Under the pieces are notes generated by a model. It worked only from the letters and a program-made list of their open reading frames with translations, had not been told where the DNA came from and ran no database searches. A stretch of 64,000 bases of DNA from Brevipalpus yothersi (lineage: Eukaryota; Arthropoda; Arachnida; Trombidiformes; Tenuipalpidae): NCBI GenBank assembly GCA_003956705.1, contig QZCP01000778.1, positions 190,331 to 254,330 of the forward strand, read 5' to 3'. The position numbers were made by a program, and so were the translations under genes. Within the stretch, counting starts at the first letter, position 1, and every line of letters starts with the position of its first letter. Shown piece by piece: positions 11,981 to 24,793 of this stretch.

Positions 11981-12480
11981 ATGAATGGTGAAAAAAATCA
12001 CATCAATCACATCACGGAGCTCACTCAAATCGGCTCTGAAAGTGAAGAGATAAAAAGAATAATTTCGAATCGAAGAGAAAATCATAATTTATTGACTTGG
12101 TACAGTGGATTTCCTTGTATAGTCAGAGAAGAGGCTCTTCCTTACACGGAACAACATGAAGTAGTTTTTGGCAAAACACCGTGATGGCACCTGTACAAGA
12201 AGAAATCGAAAGAGATTGAAGAATGAAGATCAAAATTCACTAGAATTTGTCGAAACTTCCAGCAGCTTGAATAGCTGAATACAGAGCTTATTAGCATATG
12301 GATTAGCTTCTGCTCTGATGAATGAATTGAAGTTCAAAGATTGGTGTGAAGTTTCAGTTACACAAAGAGGTTGAAGAAAATTTTCTTCCAACCCATAGAC
12401 CTACAATTGGAGCTATGTATGGTTATTATTTGCCTGAAAGATTTTCTATAAGAGTCTTTCTTTGACAATGTCAGAACTCT
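11981..12480 (+). pseudogene. Degenerate-looking coding region, unrecognised
   Basis: A 67-residue ATG frame (11981-12184) is followed in shifted frames by further protein-like stretches: a Lys/Arg-rich segment, LLAYGLASALMNELKFKDWC, and in another frame FLPTHRPTIGAMYGYYLPER. The pieces are separated by stops or frameshifts. They could be a decayed gene or an intron-containing gene whose splice sites I cannot resolve. I do not recognise the family. DNA to either side (11591-11980 and 12480-12576) shows only a CT tract near 11660-11690. Confidence 0.25.
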
Positions 12481-12576
12481 TTTCATGGCTCACTGGAAAT
12501 TAATTCAATTTCATTTTGCGAATAAACTGACACCGGAAGCGATGACAGATGTATTATTGTAATCATAATTGACTGG

Positions 12577-15111
12577 CTATTCTCTGACAAAGTATTGGAA
12601 ATTCATTCTCTTGTTGTCGATCTGATCATGTGGATGCAATAGTGAACAACAGTTGTACTTACCAATAGGCTTAAATCGTATCTTGTAATAAACGAAAGGA
12701 AGATAAACGAAAGCTCCAGCGAAAATGTATAAACTTGCGTACAGATATTCAATCTGAGGTTTCTCCAAAATTGGAGCCACCACCAGATAGAAAGATATTA
12801 TGGAAACCAAGATCGGTATGCTTAGATGCACCTGGGTGAAAAGTTAGGAGTAAGGTTGTAGAACGATAGCATCATGATTGACTATATCGAGAGGGTTTAA
12901 TTAAAAAAAATTCAAGAGAGAAAGAAAATTTTCAGCTTACTTTGTAAGGGCGATGAACATCTTTGTAGGGACTCTTGTATCGAAGCACTATTAAGGATAA
13001 CATGGTTAATCCATAGAAAAGCCAGGCAGTGAAACTAAAGAAATCTATCAAACTTTCGATGTTTCCAGGTAGCACATAAAGAATAGAAATGATAGCCTGA
13101 TAATAGAATAAGAGGGAAAATTTTAAATCAAAAAGTTATCTTAATTTTTTTGTTCTCAATTCCAAACCGTAAAACTCACGTTGAAGATCAACGCTGGCGA
13201 AGGTGTGAAACGATGAAAGTCTACGAAAGACAGAACATCAACTAAATGGCCCTCTCGAGCTGAAGCAAACGATAAGCTAATCATAAAAGAGAGAAGACAA
13301 TAAATGAAATATATTCATCCAGTTGAAGAGTCAAAGTTTGATCAAGTCTCAACTCACCGACCACTCGTAAAACAAGAACCATTACCAGCACCAAAGGAAG
13401 ATATTGCTACAGCAATTGGCATGATAGCTGCGGCTGCACCCAACAGGCGAGTTCCCCATGTCTGTGGAAAAAAGCGATAATAGGGTTAACAAGATACCTA
13501 AGTAGATACGATTCATCCCATGAAGAGAGAGAAGAAGAGATCGGAAGTCATCAATAACTGGACATAATCCGATTTTAGGGTACTACTTACCACAGCTACA
13601 GCTTCTGAGGAAAGTATTTCATTGGTTGTCATGGCAGTCATATAAGAAATATTCACTAGAACGTAGCATAGAGTGACCATAGGAATCCCGAAAATAATTG
13701 CGAAAGGAAGGTTTCTGTGTAATGATAAAAGGAAAAAGCCATTAAGCAAAAGAGAGAGAGAGAGAGAAAGAAAATACCAATGAGAGGAATGGAATTATGA
13801 GAAGTGGTAGTGGTTATGAATATTCAAAGTCAGAATTAAGCTGTACCTGTGAGGATCGATGAGCTCTTCGGTGATATAATTAAGATTATTCCTATGAATA
13901 TTATTGAGAGAAAAAAAGAAGGGTTCATCATCAATGGGTAGGTGGATAGGGTATGTACATTGTATTATCACTCACCATCCATCGTACGCCCACAGACCAC
14001 TGTAGAAAGCAGTTGCAATGTCCGAGAAGGAAAATCGTGACCCTTCAAAGCCTTTCGAAATATTTTCTGTTTCTCCTCTAAAAATTAGTACAAAACCACC
14101 AATAACAATAAGAACTATAGCGGTAAGTTTCGCTGCTGTAAAGACATTTTGGGTTCCAGTGGCTAAAGAAACACTGTGACAATTGAGGTAGGTTATGGTT
14201 ACTGTGAGAATAAATGAAAGAGGGGAAAAATTTCATCATTTTCTCGTTGGAATGCTTGGAATAAAATAAATAAATAAAATCAACCGATGTTCGACTTACC
14301 GATGGCAAAAATAGTGACAAGTTTAACAGTGAACAAGTCTGGATTGCAACCAGAATAGAAAGGTGAGACTGCATATTCACTTAATGTTAAACAAATGATG
14401 GCCAACATAGCGGGCTTTAAAATGAAAACAGATACCCATGAGAATAAAAAAGCTGGTAAACTACCGAATGCTTCCAATATGTATGAATATTCTGCTCCTG
14501 ATTTGGTTATCAGTGTACCTAATTCTGCATAACAAAGAGCACCTAAACAAATGAAATTTAGAGTATAAATCCGTTATTTTTCAACATTATTTTGAGTAAG
14601 AAAATTTTGAATATAACGTGAGACTAGCTTATCTGCTCTCGTAGAAAGTACGATGAGCAACAATTTCCCTCGCTCATCACCAGAATAATCCATTTAAACA
14701 AAACTATCCCTTTTACCGTTATTCGGGAAGTTTCTTCCTTTCTCTCTTCTCCGGAAATGCTTTACAGCTTCAACTTTGGATGAGAGGGAACATTAAGGAG
14801 GAGAAAAAGAGAATAGCTTCAGAATACTCAAACATCCACACTAAGTGATCACTGTCATCAGGAATCACTCAAGATAGACACCTACTAGCAAGCCCTATTT
14901 CCGTGAAAAGTGGCCATAAAAGTAATCGGACATGAAGGGTAAAATAGGTTTGGCATGCTTTAGTGTAGCAAGAGATGTAGTCGAATCAGATGAACCCAAA
15001 ATGTGGTGTTAACATGACAAAAGTGTTCAGTAGTACTGGTAGTAGTCGAAAAGTAGGTGAAAATGGACCGTGATTCGATACATGTATGATGAGTGGCAGA
15101 AAGTGCCCCTC

Positions 15112-15166
<55 letters not shown>

Positions 15167-16727
15167 AGGGCAATTCGATTACATTATAGCTTGGGAGAAG
15201 CTTATGGATATATCACTTTGATGGTAACAACTCATCTCAACAACATCACACATACTGACAAGCCTTCTAATAGCTTTCACTTTTACTGGTTATTATAGTC
15301 TGTGTGAGTCTATGTGAAAGTGAATCGAGAATGTAATAAGAGGAGTCTCGATTTCGGTAGCTAGGTCTTATTGTGTTCATTGAGACATGTATGATGAAAA
15401 CCTTCAAGTCCTAATCTTATAATCATTCTGATGAAAGGTAAAGGTTGACTTGAAATTTATTCTCTCCCAAATTATGAGCTACACACATTTCAATTTGTCA
15501 AATGAGTTTGATTTCATAATTACAGGTGACAGAACTGAGGGAGTGAAAATTGTGCTTATCTAAAAGATTGAGAAATTGAAACTCACCAAGAAGAGATACA
15601 AAACCACATCCAGTCCATACGATTAAACTTAAGCCAACCGAGCCAGATCGCTCTAGAACTCCTTTAGGTGAGACGAATATACCAGATCCTATGGATCATA
15701 TGTAATCGAGCAAGTATGATAGATAAGAGAGATGAGTAAAATTGTTTCAATGTTACGTATGTGTGTCTAAATTTAAAATCCAGCTGAAAATAATTTCAAC
15801 TTCTTTTTCTATTTCAATTCATCGAACATGAATGAAGTATGAGTTTGAAGAGTTCGAGGATAAGTAAATCGAGAGAAAAAAAGATCATTTCGAATATCTT
15901 CGTTCAACCGAAACTCGAGCTGGTAGACAACACCATCATGGGTTTCCCCTGTCTATGTTTGTTTTTTTGGCAAGAGTCACAAAAATTAGACAGATAAAGA
16001 AAAAGAAAGAGAGAGTGCTTAAGTAAAAGATTGGTGGAGACATTCGAAATAAAACAGTTTCCCTGGTATTCTCACGCATTTTTCCTCTCTCCTTAAAACC
16101 GCGTGGTTTTTCGCACTGTTCTGGGTAAGAATTACCATACAGTTGGAAAAATAATTATAATCTATGGCTTAAACATACGGTGAGAGAGACTAGTAGAGCT
16201 CAATGAGGTATTGTGAGAATCGAGAAGAAAAAAAGATCTCACAAGGTTACAATTGTTTACATTGTTAACCACCAAAAGGAACGGGTTAACGTTTACCATC
16301 GAGAAAAATCAAATACAATCGATCTTTTTCAATTGACAAAACATTGGCTTTGTGTAAATCATTTTCATGTCTGTTCTTGAACGGATATCTTCTAATGATT
16401 CTCGTTAAATCATTCGAATAAAATTCAAATATGACTTCGATCATAGCTGATATCAACTTAACGAAGATTTTTGGATATTTCCTACTCTCATTTTGAGTTG
16501 TTGATAATGATAATAATAAGCATGCTAGAATTTGTAAGATAAAATTTTATCTCACCTATCATCGTTCCAACTATCAATGCTGTACCACTAACGAGTCCAA
16601 CTCTTCGCTTGAGACCAACAATCTCAGATTCCGATGATCCAGCTCGATGATTGTAATGATGATTGTTTCTCGAATTATTTGAATTGTCCATGCTGGGCTT
16701 ATATCGACAGCATACACCATCTTCCAT
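12577..16727 (-). CDS. LAT-type amino-acid transporter light chain (SLC7A5-8-like; JhI-21/minidiscs type)
   Basis: Plasma-membrane amino-acid exchanger of the APC superfamily, normally disulfide-linked to an SLC3A2-type heavy chain. Ten exons on the minus strand: 16556-16727, 15587-15688, 14300-14542, 13976-14201, 13847-13891, 13591-13714, 13358-13461, 13180-13276, 12941-13096 and 12577-12831. All join in phase to 507 aa with about twelve membrane segments. Diagnostic stretches are GLVSGTALIVGTMIGSGIFV, GALCYAELGT, GLWAYDGWNNLNYITEEL, RNLPFAIIFGIPMVTLCYVL, MTAMTTNEILSSEAVAV and FGAGNGSCFTSGRLSFASAR. A Cys in the loop after TM3 (FYSGCNPD) matches the heavy-chain-linking Cys. The Ser/Asn/His-rich N-terminus is unusual. 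Two large introns (14543-15586 and 15689-16555) hold a GA microsatellite and no other coding sequence that I see. Substrate specificity cannot be assigned. Confidence 0.94.
15113..15160. repeat. (GA)n microsatellite within the SLC7-like gene intron
   Basis: A GA tract of about 48 nt lies in the 1.04-kb intron between the second and third coding exons of the amino-acid transporter gene. Confidence 0.95.
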
Positions 16728-17291
16728 GGAAGAAACTGGTGGAGAGAAAAATAGTGATCCAGGAAGGGACAAAAAAGAAGGATGAGTGGGTGGAAGCCGT
16801 GAGTAGCGTATGTATGCGTTAAATGTGGAGAAGACAGAGAAGGAAGAGAGGAAGAGAAGGACCCAAATCAAGCGGTTCCGGGAGAAGCAAGCCAACGGTG
16901 TGGTTGAAATGTGAACACACACACATACACACATACACAAATGGTTTTTGGTAATGTGATTCTGAATTTTTCAAGAATCATGCGAATAACGGTAAATCAT
17001 GATTACACTACTTACATAAAGCTTTATTTACTAATTTATCCTCTTTATCTGAATCATCTTCCTCCATTGTTCGAAGTACTGATGATCACAGACGGTGATG
17101 TTGTTGATATCAATTGGCCACTGATCACTTTGAACTGAGCTCGATGGTTAGGTGTGAGAGTGTGTGTGTTGAAGAAAAGAGAAGAGAAAAGAGAGATTGT
17201 TTGCGAAGTGAAATGATCGCAGGAAGTAGAGTTGGAGGGAGAAAAATGTTCAGAGGAGAAGATGGTTTCTCGAACCATGCTCGAACTCTAG

Positions 17292-17295
<4 letters not shown>

Positions 17296-17326
<31 letters not shown>
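17296..17326. repeat. (GA)n microsatellite upstream of the SLC7-like gene
   Basis: A short pure GA tract about 570 nt upstream of the transporter start codon. Confidence 0.93.
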
Positions 17327-17329
<3 letters not shown>

Positions 17330-19679
17330 CAAAGCGCATATAGCAATTTGAGTCCTACTCATTGGGATGTTGATTCCAGATTAAAAGAGTTGTGACTTGA
17401 TCAAAAATTTGCTCTAAGTTTATATGAGCATGATAAGTGTGGGCAAAAAATTTCGAATTTCAAAATTCTAGGCGTTAGAATACTTGAAGAACTTTCTAAT
17501 TGAGATTGTACAATACACTGTACATAATTGGGATATTTTGGAGATCTCATGAAACTAAAGAAGGCTATGGATATTGAGCAAAAAAAACCATCGAGCTATA
17601 CGCACACGAACCAAGGGAAAATATTGATCTATCTAATGTTCTTTGATCTCAAATATTATGATTTTCCAATAAAGTTCATGCACTTTGAAGACTTATGCAA
17701 TTGTATTCTAGATCAAGTAGAACCATGGGCTCTAAAAAATGAGAAAGGCCGAATTTTTCTTCACTAAAGCTAGAATTTCGTGTCCAATATAGCCCATTCG
17801 CAATAAGAATTCTAAGGAAACATTCATTTACCTAGTAAGAATGGAACTCACCATTTCACCAAGATTTCTTCATCGAAATTTACTCCCATTTTCTGTTCAT
17901 TTAGGTTCTAAGGTCCACTTGAGCAATTTTGAAGCAAATCTACAATTTGAAATGAACACGTTGAGTATTGCTCGAACAAAAATTGATCATTGAACTGAAA
18001 AACCGTTCGGGACTACCCGAGTCAACTAAATTTCGGTGTGAGCCACTACTATTCGAAAAGTAAAAAGCCTCCAATTTTGTCATGAGGCTCAATTGAGTAT
18101 TCTTATAAACTGTTTAAATGAGTATAATCTTATTAAAAAGAAGTAGGTTGGATTTTATCTTAGTTATAACTCTTAAAAATCTTAGAAATCGGTTTTCTAA
18201 TCATGAGAATAGAATATTATCGTACACCAGTGGACTACTTTCCATCGAGAGCTTTCCCAGTCACGCAGACATTCTACCACTCTAATTGTATCAAAAATGA
18301 TACAATGATCATGGATCATGGCGTTTGTTCATCTTAAGAACTTTTGAATTTATCTAATGAGAAGCTAAATTTGAAAATAGAAGAAACGAAAGCTCATCAA
18401 AGTTTTTGTCTAGTATAATCAGGAAGAATTGAATATGTTACAACTGGAGCTACGATTTTGCTCGTGGTAAAAATTATTGGCTTTTTATACCACTTATTCC
18501 AGTAATTTGTTTAGTAAAATTAGCTTATTTGGCTAAGAATCCTGACGTTAAAACTCCTAATCTGAGTTTCGAGAATCGTTAATCAAATTTTGAAAACGAA
18601 ACATTTGAGGTTCGATGAAACTAATAGAGCTCTTTCAATGAAAATTAAGCATCAAAATGGAGAAATTAAGACTCGAGCTATTAGAATTATATCAATTTGT
18701 TAAAAGTATTGAATACATGAGCGAGAAAAAGTTTTGTATTTAGCTGTTAAGTTCTTTCGAGTGAGCTCACGAACAATTTAAATTACTACTGCAGCATTTG
18801 GGTGAGATGCGAGAATAATTTAAGTTCTAGCTCAATTATAAACTAGACAACCGTTTTCAAATGTTTTCCCATAGTATTTCGGCATTGTTTTGCTGTAAAC
18901 AAGCTTATTTTTACTTTTTAATAGTGTTAAAGCAACATTCTGACGTTAAATGCTTCTGTTTAATAGTATTTCGTTAGAAAATCGTTTGTTCCATGTAAAT
19001 TTTGAGTCTTTGCGTGCTCTATTCCCTATTAAATTCATAATTAGGTTGTAGGGACCTTAACTCTCAACAAAATCTTAGAATCCAATTGAGCTAGACACTT
19101 GGTGTGCCTTTTTCTATGCTAAAAATGCTCTATGGTTTGAAAAAGCTCAAAAATCGATTTCACTCTCAATTGCTTAACAGAAGTTTAAAATCTACATCTG
19201 TATTTAAGTTTGAGGAGTGAAGAAATGTAAAATTCATGATCAATGTGACTTACAAAATTGTGAAATTACTCTCTTTTCAGACAACTTGTCATTAACTTGA
19301 AATTGTTTCAATAAATCCTAATCCTTAATTTCAATCATTGTCGAGAAAATCCCTTAGAATGTCTTGATAAAACTTATTTTTTAGCTAATTTCATGAATTT
19401 CCTTTGGTTTTCGAAGAATTCGAAGTTCTAATTCTTCGAATTCTTCGACATTTCTTTCACTTCTTCCTGAAAGTAGAATTGTTTTTGTGCTTTTTCATGC
19501 CCCACTCAAGGAAAATGTTCTAGAAATAATGTTTCTTCTCCTCCAATTCTTTGAAGATCAATTTTTCCGCCATGTAAGCGAACCAAAATCATTCCTGAAC
19601 CAATACTGCCCCACTTAATGTTACAAAAAAGCTCTCTCATGGGCTAAAAAGTATTCAAGAGTCATCATTCATTTCCATT
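17330..19679. other. 2.3-kb AT-rich region without recognised genes
   Basis: No family is recognisable. An ATG frame of 79 codons at 17528-17767 (+) has ordinary composition but no known motif. The region is rich in TTCGAA-like words, and CTGACGTTAAA-type words recur (near 18542 and 18937), as if parts were old diverged copies. I see no tRNA, known transposon motif or poly-A remnant. Confidence 0.5.
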
Positions 19680-20490
19680 ATGGAGCTCTTCCCGTTAACT
19701 TGCTCTCTTTTATGCCTATTTTTAATTTCTCCTTCAGGTAAGTATTCTATGTGTTAAGTTACACATTCTTATTTGTTTTTTATGTTTAAAGCTTCGAAAA
19801 CATGGCAAAAACAGCTAAACTCAATTGTGAACACTTTCTCAAACTTTTTCCCAGAATCTAAGTGCGTAAATGGTGACGATGAAAGCTCATTTGTACATGA
19901 ATTGATTTCACAGATAGTTTCTGAAGGGCCAAAAGAAATTCGTCTACCTCGTCGTTTATTGGGTAATGTATACTTAAAAAGAGGTTTCATCTATGGTCTG
20001 GAAACAATGCGTTTATCAGAGGAACCAGTACTTCTTTTCTGTCATAATCAAACTCTCGGAGCAATTCAACCCAAATTAGTTTTGGATAATGTTACTTTTC
20101 TCTACGAATGGGTTTATGGTGATGATGAAAGCCATGGAATTGCCACCACTCCAACTCAACGAATGTGTATCGATATTGACATAGAACAAGTGAGTAGAAC
20201 TTTCAGTGGAAATTCGATTCTATTTGATAACTCCGCAAAACTTCTCATCTAAGTCAGAAGATACTGGAAGACCATCGATGCTCGGACTGTATATAACAAA
20301 GATCACTAATACAAAGTTCAACGTTGTGATAAATTCTAATAAACAGAATCTCGATGTTTTCGACCAAGAGTATCAAGTTGCGCTGGCTGGGCGAACATTC
20401 ATCTCTCGGGATGCTGGGCTTGCTATGACTATGGAAATTTCGCCGAGAGTTACTGATTTTCTGTTCAACTCAAGACTTTCTGTTGGCTGA
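19680..20490 (+). CDS. Small secreted protein, possibly related to mite group-7 allergens
   Basis: Three exons (19680-19737, 19792-20189, 20254-20490) with 54- and 64-nt introns join in phase to 230 aa. Exon 1 is a complete signal peptide (MELFPLTCSLLCLFLISPSG), so the product should be secreted. The body alternates beta-like and amphipathic stretches (NVYLKRGFIYGLETMRL, QPKLVLDNVTFLYEWVYG, KFNVVINSNKQ) and ends near FLFNSRLSVG. Length, signal peptide and the 'G-x-(FY)-x-x-G-L-x-T-(ML)' pattern remind me of arthropod group-7 allergen-like (JHBP/BPI-fold) proteins, but that is a weak match from memory. Without the second intron the two large frames would be out of register, so the splice at GTGAGT/CTAAG is inferred from phase. 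The gene structure is better supported than the family. Confidence 0.65.
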
Positions 20491-21930
20491 TGGATTCCAT
20501 GCTTAACGATATCTTCAATTTTATGAGAGCTCAACAATGATACTTCTCAAGTTTCAAATGAGAGTGAAGATATGAAGTTCTGAGTAAAGCTTAAAGAATT
20601 TCGATTCAATCCAGCTCTTTTTCGAGTTCTTAGACAATGATGAGTTCCGTTTCTTTCACTTAATTTGTAATTCAGCAGTGATCTGTATCTCATATTTAAA
20701 TGAGCGCAATCAATTAATCAGTATGCAATCTCAAGCTCATCTAAGGACCGTGACTGAAGGGATGCAAATATTTTTTTCCAATCTATGATGCATGCATTCT
20801 TTTCTTTGCGTTCTTTGTCCCTCGATCTGCAGAGAGTTCATGCCCAGTAAATTTTTTCCGGAAAAAAATTCCAATGAAACCAGAATGCTATTCCATTGAG
20901 TTATGACTTTGAGTTGAGATTAATCGTTAGTTATATTTCCTTCGAGAATTCATTAATTTCGATTTAAAATGAATCACAAAAATCATGACCTCGAATTTTA
21001 GAGGGAAGAAGATTAAGAATTAGTATCTCAGCATTTCAATTCAAGAAGAATTTTATCTATCTTCACGAGATTATCCATCTCTCAAAAATACATGTTCAAA
21101 GGGTTAGAACTGAAGCCATAGTCAAGCCCAAGTGGCAATACATTTGAGAAGATCAGAATCTTGCTTGAAATCAGAGGGCTAACACTGACAATAATAATCC
21201 TTTTGGTCAGAATACTTTTGAATAAATACTTTTCATAAGTCATTTGATCATTTCTAATCAATCTAATTTCCAATTCGAGGGGAAATTTGATCTTTCCTCT
21301 CAAAGAACTCTTCAAAGTTTTTTTGATTTTTCTGATCTCTTTTCCAATTGATTAATTTAGTCGAATATTATTTATATATTATATAACTAACGATCTAGTC
21401 ATATCAATTTGAATTTCTCATCATTTTCATCATCACATTTCAATTTAATTGTCTTCTCATCTTCGTCATAATTTTCGAAGACTCAGATAATATTTTTGTG
21501 GCTTCGAATTGCAATTTTCCCTCTTCCACATTGTTCCGAAGAAAGTCAATCCTGATTGACCAAGAACCTTTCAAGTATTTTCAAGAGCGGTCTAATTAGC
21601 CTGTGTTCTTCGAATTTCTTTAACCTTCTGATATCGTTCTACATCCACAACTTATGAAGTCGATTTATGATAAGGCTCATATCTCATCAGTTCAACTTCT
21701 CCAGCCAATAGTTGAAGTCTAGTAAGGTAAGTTATCCTCCTTCAGAGGTATTGCTCTTTAATTTTCATTTTTACAATTGATATACATCTATATTGTTTTC
21801 AATATCACATGACCTTGGTCGACTTTGATAAAATGCATAATTAAACAATTTTTTAGCACAATCTGTATAAATAAATTTCAATTCATTATTTTCTTCATAA
21901 TTACACTCTCTTCAATCAGGATTTACAATT
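20491..21930. other. 1.4-kb AT-rich intergenic DNA
   Basis: Between the secreted-protein gene (+) and GCC2 (-), both ending towards it. I see no credible open frame, repeat or RNA gene; the 3' UTRs of both genes must lie here. Confidence 0.5.
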
Positions 21931-23340
21931 TTAAGGAAATGGAGGCCAGATATAGCTAGACCAGCCATTCGAATGATTGGAAGGCAAATTGGAATTTGAT
22001 GAGGATTGATTTTGATTATGTTTTGCAAAATTGACCAGAACTTCTTCTTCTTCTTTAGAGAGTTTTAAAATTGTGGTGAAAACTGGAATTAATTGTGCTC
22101 TACCAGCTTCGGATGAGATGAATTTAATGAAAACATTCTTAAGATATTCAAGATTCTCAGCAATTTCAACCCGTTCGATACTTCGCTGAAGCCTTCGAAT
22201 TTCTTCCTTTAAAACCCTATTCTGTTCAGTCAAAAGGGCATTGTTGGATTCATTCTCTTTCAGCAGCTGAGTCAAATCTCCAATCTGTCGAATGTATTTA
22301 AGCATTTCCTCTTCACTATCTTGGTTGGAATTGAGGATTTCTTGCAAAGGATTATCTGGTGATAAGGGAATCTTTGAAGATGAAAAACCAGATAGTGGGG
22401 TTCTGTGAGCAGTGCCTGCCTGTGAACAACTATCGCTACTTTCATAGTCCACGTGAGAGTTACAACCAGATGTGTCCAGAGGAAAATCACTGAGATGATT
22501 ATGATGATTCTCAGAGTGGTTTAAAGAGCCTGTTGGTGTGCTGGTTTCTTTTCTACCATCTGAGGAAGATTGGTTCAGTAGATCAAGTGATCGAATCTCA
22601 TCTTCTAGTGAGACTATCCTTGCTTTCAATTCTAAAATTTCTTTCTCTAAACATGAATTTTTTGACTTATAAGTCTCTTCTATTTTTTCACACTCTATCT
22701 TGTGTATCTCTTTCTCCCTATTAAATTTTACTTTCAAATCTTCCACTAAACTTTGCAGTCTCTCATTCTCTTGACCAAAAGACAGACTTTCATTCAGCCT
22801 TTGGATTAAGTCATCTTTTTCCTTCAATATTTCTTTTTGCTTTTCTAAAAGTGAATTTCTTTCTTGCTCAATTTCTTCTACTTTCTTATCTACAATAGCT
22901 TTCTCCTTTACAATAGTATCAAATTTTTCTTGCAATCTTTTAAGCTCTTCTACCTCTTTCGGTGGCTGATTTTGAGTGAGTAGTTTGTTGACACGATGTT
23001 TATAGCACTCAAATTCTTTATCTTTCTTCTTTAAATCTTCATCAGCTAACATTAACGACTCTTCCAGCCTTGAAACTTTATCTTCAAGAACTTTGACTTT
23101 ACAAGAAAATTGTTCTCTCAATTCTCTTTCCGATTGTTGGGCGTTATTAAGCTGGCAAAAAAAGCAAGAGAGAAACAGTCAAAGCAATGATAAAAAATCA
23201 ACAATCAATATATATACCTCTTCTTTTGCTGATGCTAAATCCTTCTTCAATTTGATGGCTAGCATCTTCAATTTGATTGCTTTGGTGTCAGAGTTCTCTA
23301 ATGGCTCCATTCTAGGAATGGCAACTTCATGATCAGCCAT
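21931..23340 (-). CDS. GCC2: GRIP-domain golgin, short GCC185
   Basis: Trans-Golgi tether recruited by Arl1/Rab GTPases through its GRIP domain. Two exons, 23218-23340 and 21931-23151, give 447 aa. Residues about 25-230 are coiled coil. A Ser/Thr-rich linker follows, then a second coil with LLTEQNRVLKEEIRRLQ, and the GRIP domain at about 374-420 (NLEYLKNVFIKFI, then LIPVFTTILKLS with the invariant-Tyr region). The tail GWSSYIWP resembles the human GCC2 C-terminus (GWASYLHSW), and ECYKHRVNKLL matches a GCC2 segment (ESYKVRVHNVL), so I prefer GCC2 over GCC1. Human GCC2 is nearly 1,700 aa, so most of the long rod is missing. MLAIKLKKDL near the N-terminus matches an internal GCC2 segment, which suggests a real internal shortening rather than a missing 5' end. 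Confidence 0.9.
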
Positions 23341-24072
23341 GATCATCGGGAAAATATGATGAGCCTCACACTAACCCACCACAAAATATCACCAAACGAT
23401 GATTCTCTTCACCCTCTTGGCCACCGCTAAAGTGATCACAATCAAGTGTTGAACAGATGATATCGATTCACGTTGAACACCGAAAGAAAAACATCCGAAT
23501 CAGATGATTTTACATGTTACACTTTGAAATGACTTCATCATGAAGTCACCAAGTTCATATATAAACATTCAATCAAAGCGACATACTTACACAGTAAACA
23601 CAGTAAACATCGAAGCCAATCAGCAAGAGAGTTGCCTAGGCGATGAAGAGCACTTTTTAAAGTTTAAAAAATCTTTGATCAACTGATGATCTCATATGAT
23701 TAAGCTTGATTTGATTTAATTTTTTTCTACTTTGTTAGTTGTCGAAAATGGAATACATTAACGGGGTAGTGTCACAATTTTTTGGCCATTAGCTTTTAGA
23801 ATTTGATTTGATGAGCTGATGTTGCTTGAAATAAGTTCACAGATTGGAAACGGAAATGAACGAAAATGTTGGGACAGAAAATTCTTTTCTTGATGATTTA
23901 TTTGTTTTTTAATTGTTAATTGTGATTATAGCTCATTAAAATCATCGAGATACTCTCAAGAAGGCTTCCCAAAAGCATAAAAAACTCGAAATACACGAGA
24001 ATAGTCTAGCTGTTCGATGACAGGATACAATACTCTCAATAGGGATACCTATTGAAGATTTAATTACATGAT

Positions 24073-24489
24073 CTATTCAATCTTGTAAAAATCACAAAAA
24101 TGCTGCTGAAACCATGGTTCACCGTGTCTTCTTTGCATGATTCCCAGGGAGAGATCCACAAAAATTTTCGGTAAAAGAATCACATCTTCTCTGCGAGAGG
24201 AAGAAAATCAGATCATATTCTTCGGTGAAATTCACCATAAGTTCGAAATCGATATTAGTTACCTTTTAATTGGATCAGGGCCGATGATGGCTGGATTGGC
24301 CTTAATGAGTTTACCAAGACAGAAAAAAAGAGACGGTTTCTTCTCGATCAGCTTTCCCAAAAAGTGAGAGATGTAGTCATTAGTATTGTTGACTTCGTTA
24401 CTAGAATCGACAATTTCCGATGGATGAGCATGGTAGATGAGCATGAAAAAAATGAAGAGTGTCGAAACTGATTTCACCAAGTTAGTCAT
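24073..24489 (-). CDS. Small secreted protein of unknown family
   Basis: Two exons, 24263-24489 and 24073-24190, with a 72-nt GTAACT..CGCAG intron, join in phase to 114 aa. The N-terminus is a good signal peptide (basic MTNLVKS, then a hydrophobic STLFIFFMLIYHAHPS). The mature part has an Asn/Asp-rich start, two Cys only (one in LFFCLGKLIK, one near the end in QQHFCDFYK) and no known motif. A start 14 codons further upstream is possible, but the chosen ATG places the signal peptide at the terminus. I do not recognise it. It sits between the GCC2 5' end and the SLC33A1 3' end, on the same strand as both. The remaining 23341-24072 stretch shows nothing else. Confidence 0.6.
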
Positions 24490-24793
24490 CTTGAGCAGAG
24501 GTATTCCTTCAAATGGATCATATCTCACCAAAAGAAGAGAGAAGATTACCGGAAAAAGGAATCTAGTTCACCTTGTAAAGCTTAAAACACAGTAAGCAAG
24601 TAAATCAGCCAACAGAACGCAGAGAACTGCTAGAAGTCTGAATAAGTTCCCTAATTGAACACAAAAAAGGCAAAATATTTTTTTTTCATTGATTGATTTG
24701 TTTTAGTGACAAAAATTTTAAAATATACAAATATTGATAGATTTCTGTAAAATTTTCACATAAACAACCATGACTAAATATTGTGGAAAAATT

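Noticed and set aside
18000..18060. tRNA-like words (TTCGGGACTACCCGAGTCAAC)
   Set aside because: No matching acceptor stem, A-box or TTCGA loop could be arranged into a cloverleaf.
20190..20253. Frameshift or pseudogene in the secreted-protein gene
   Set aside because: A 64-nt GT..AG intron restores the frame, and its size matches other introns in the window.
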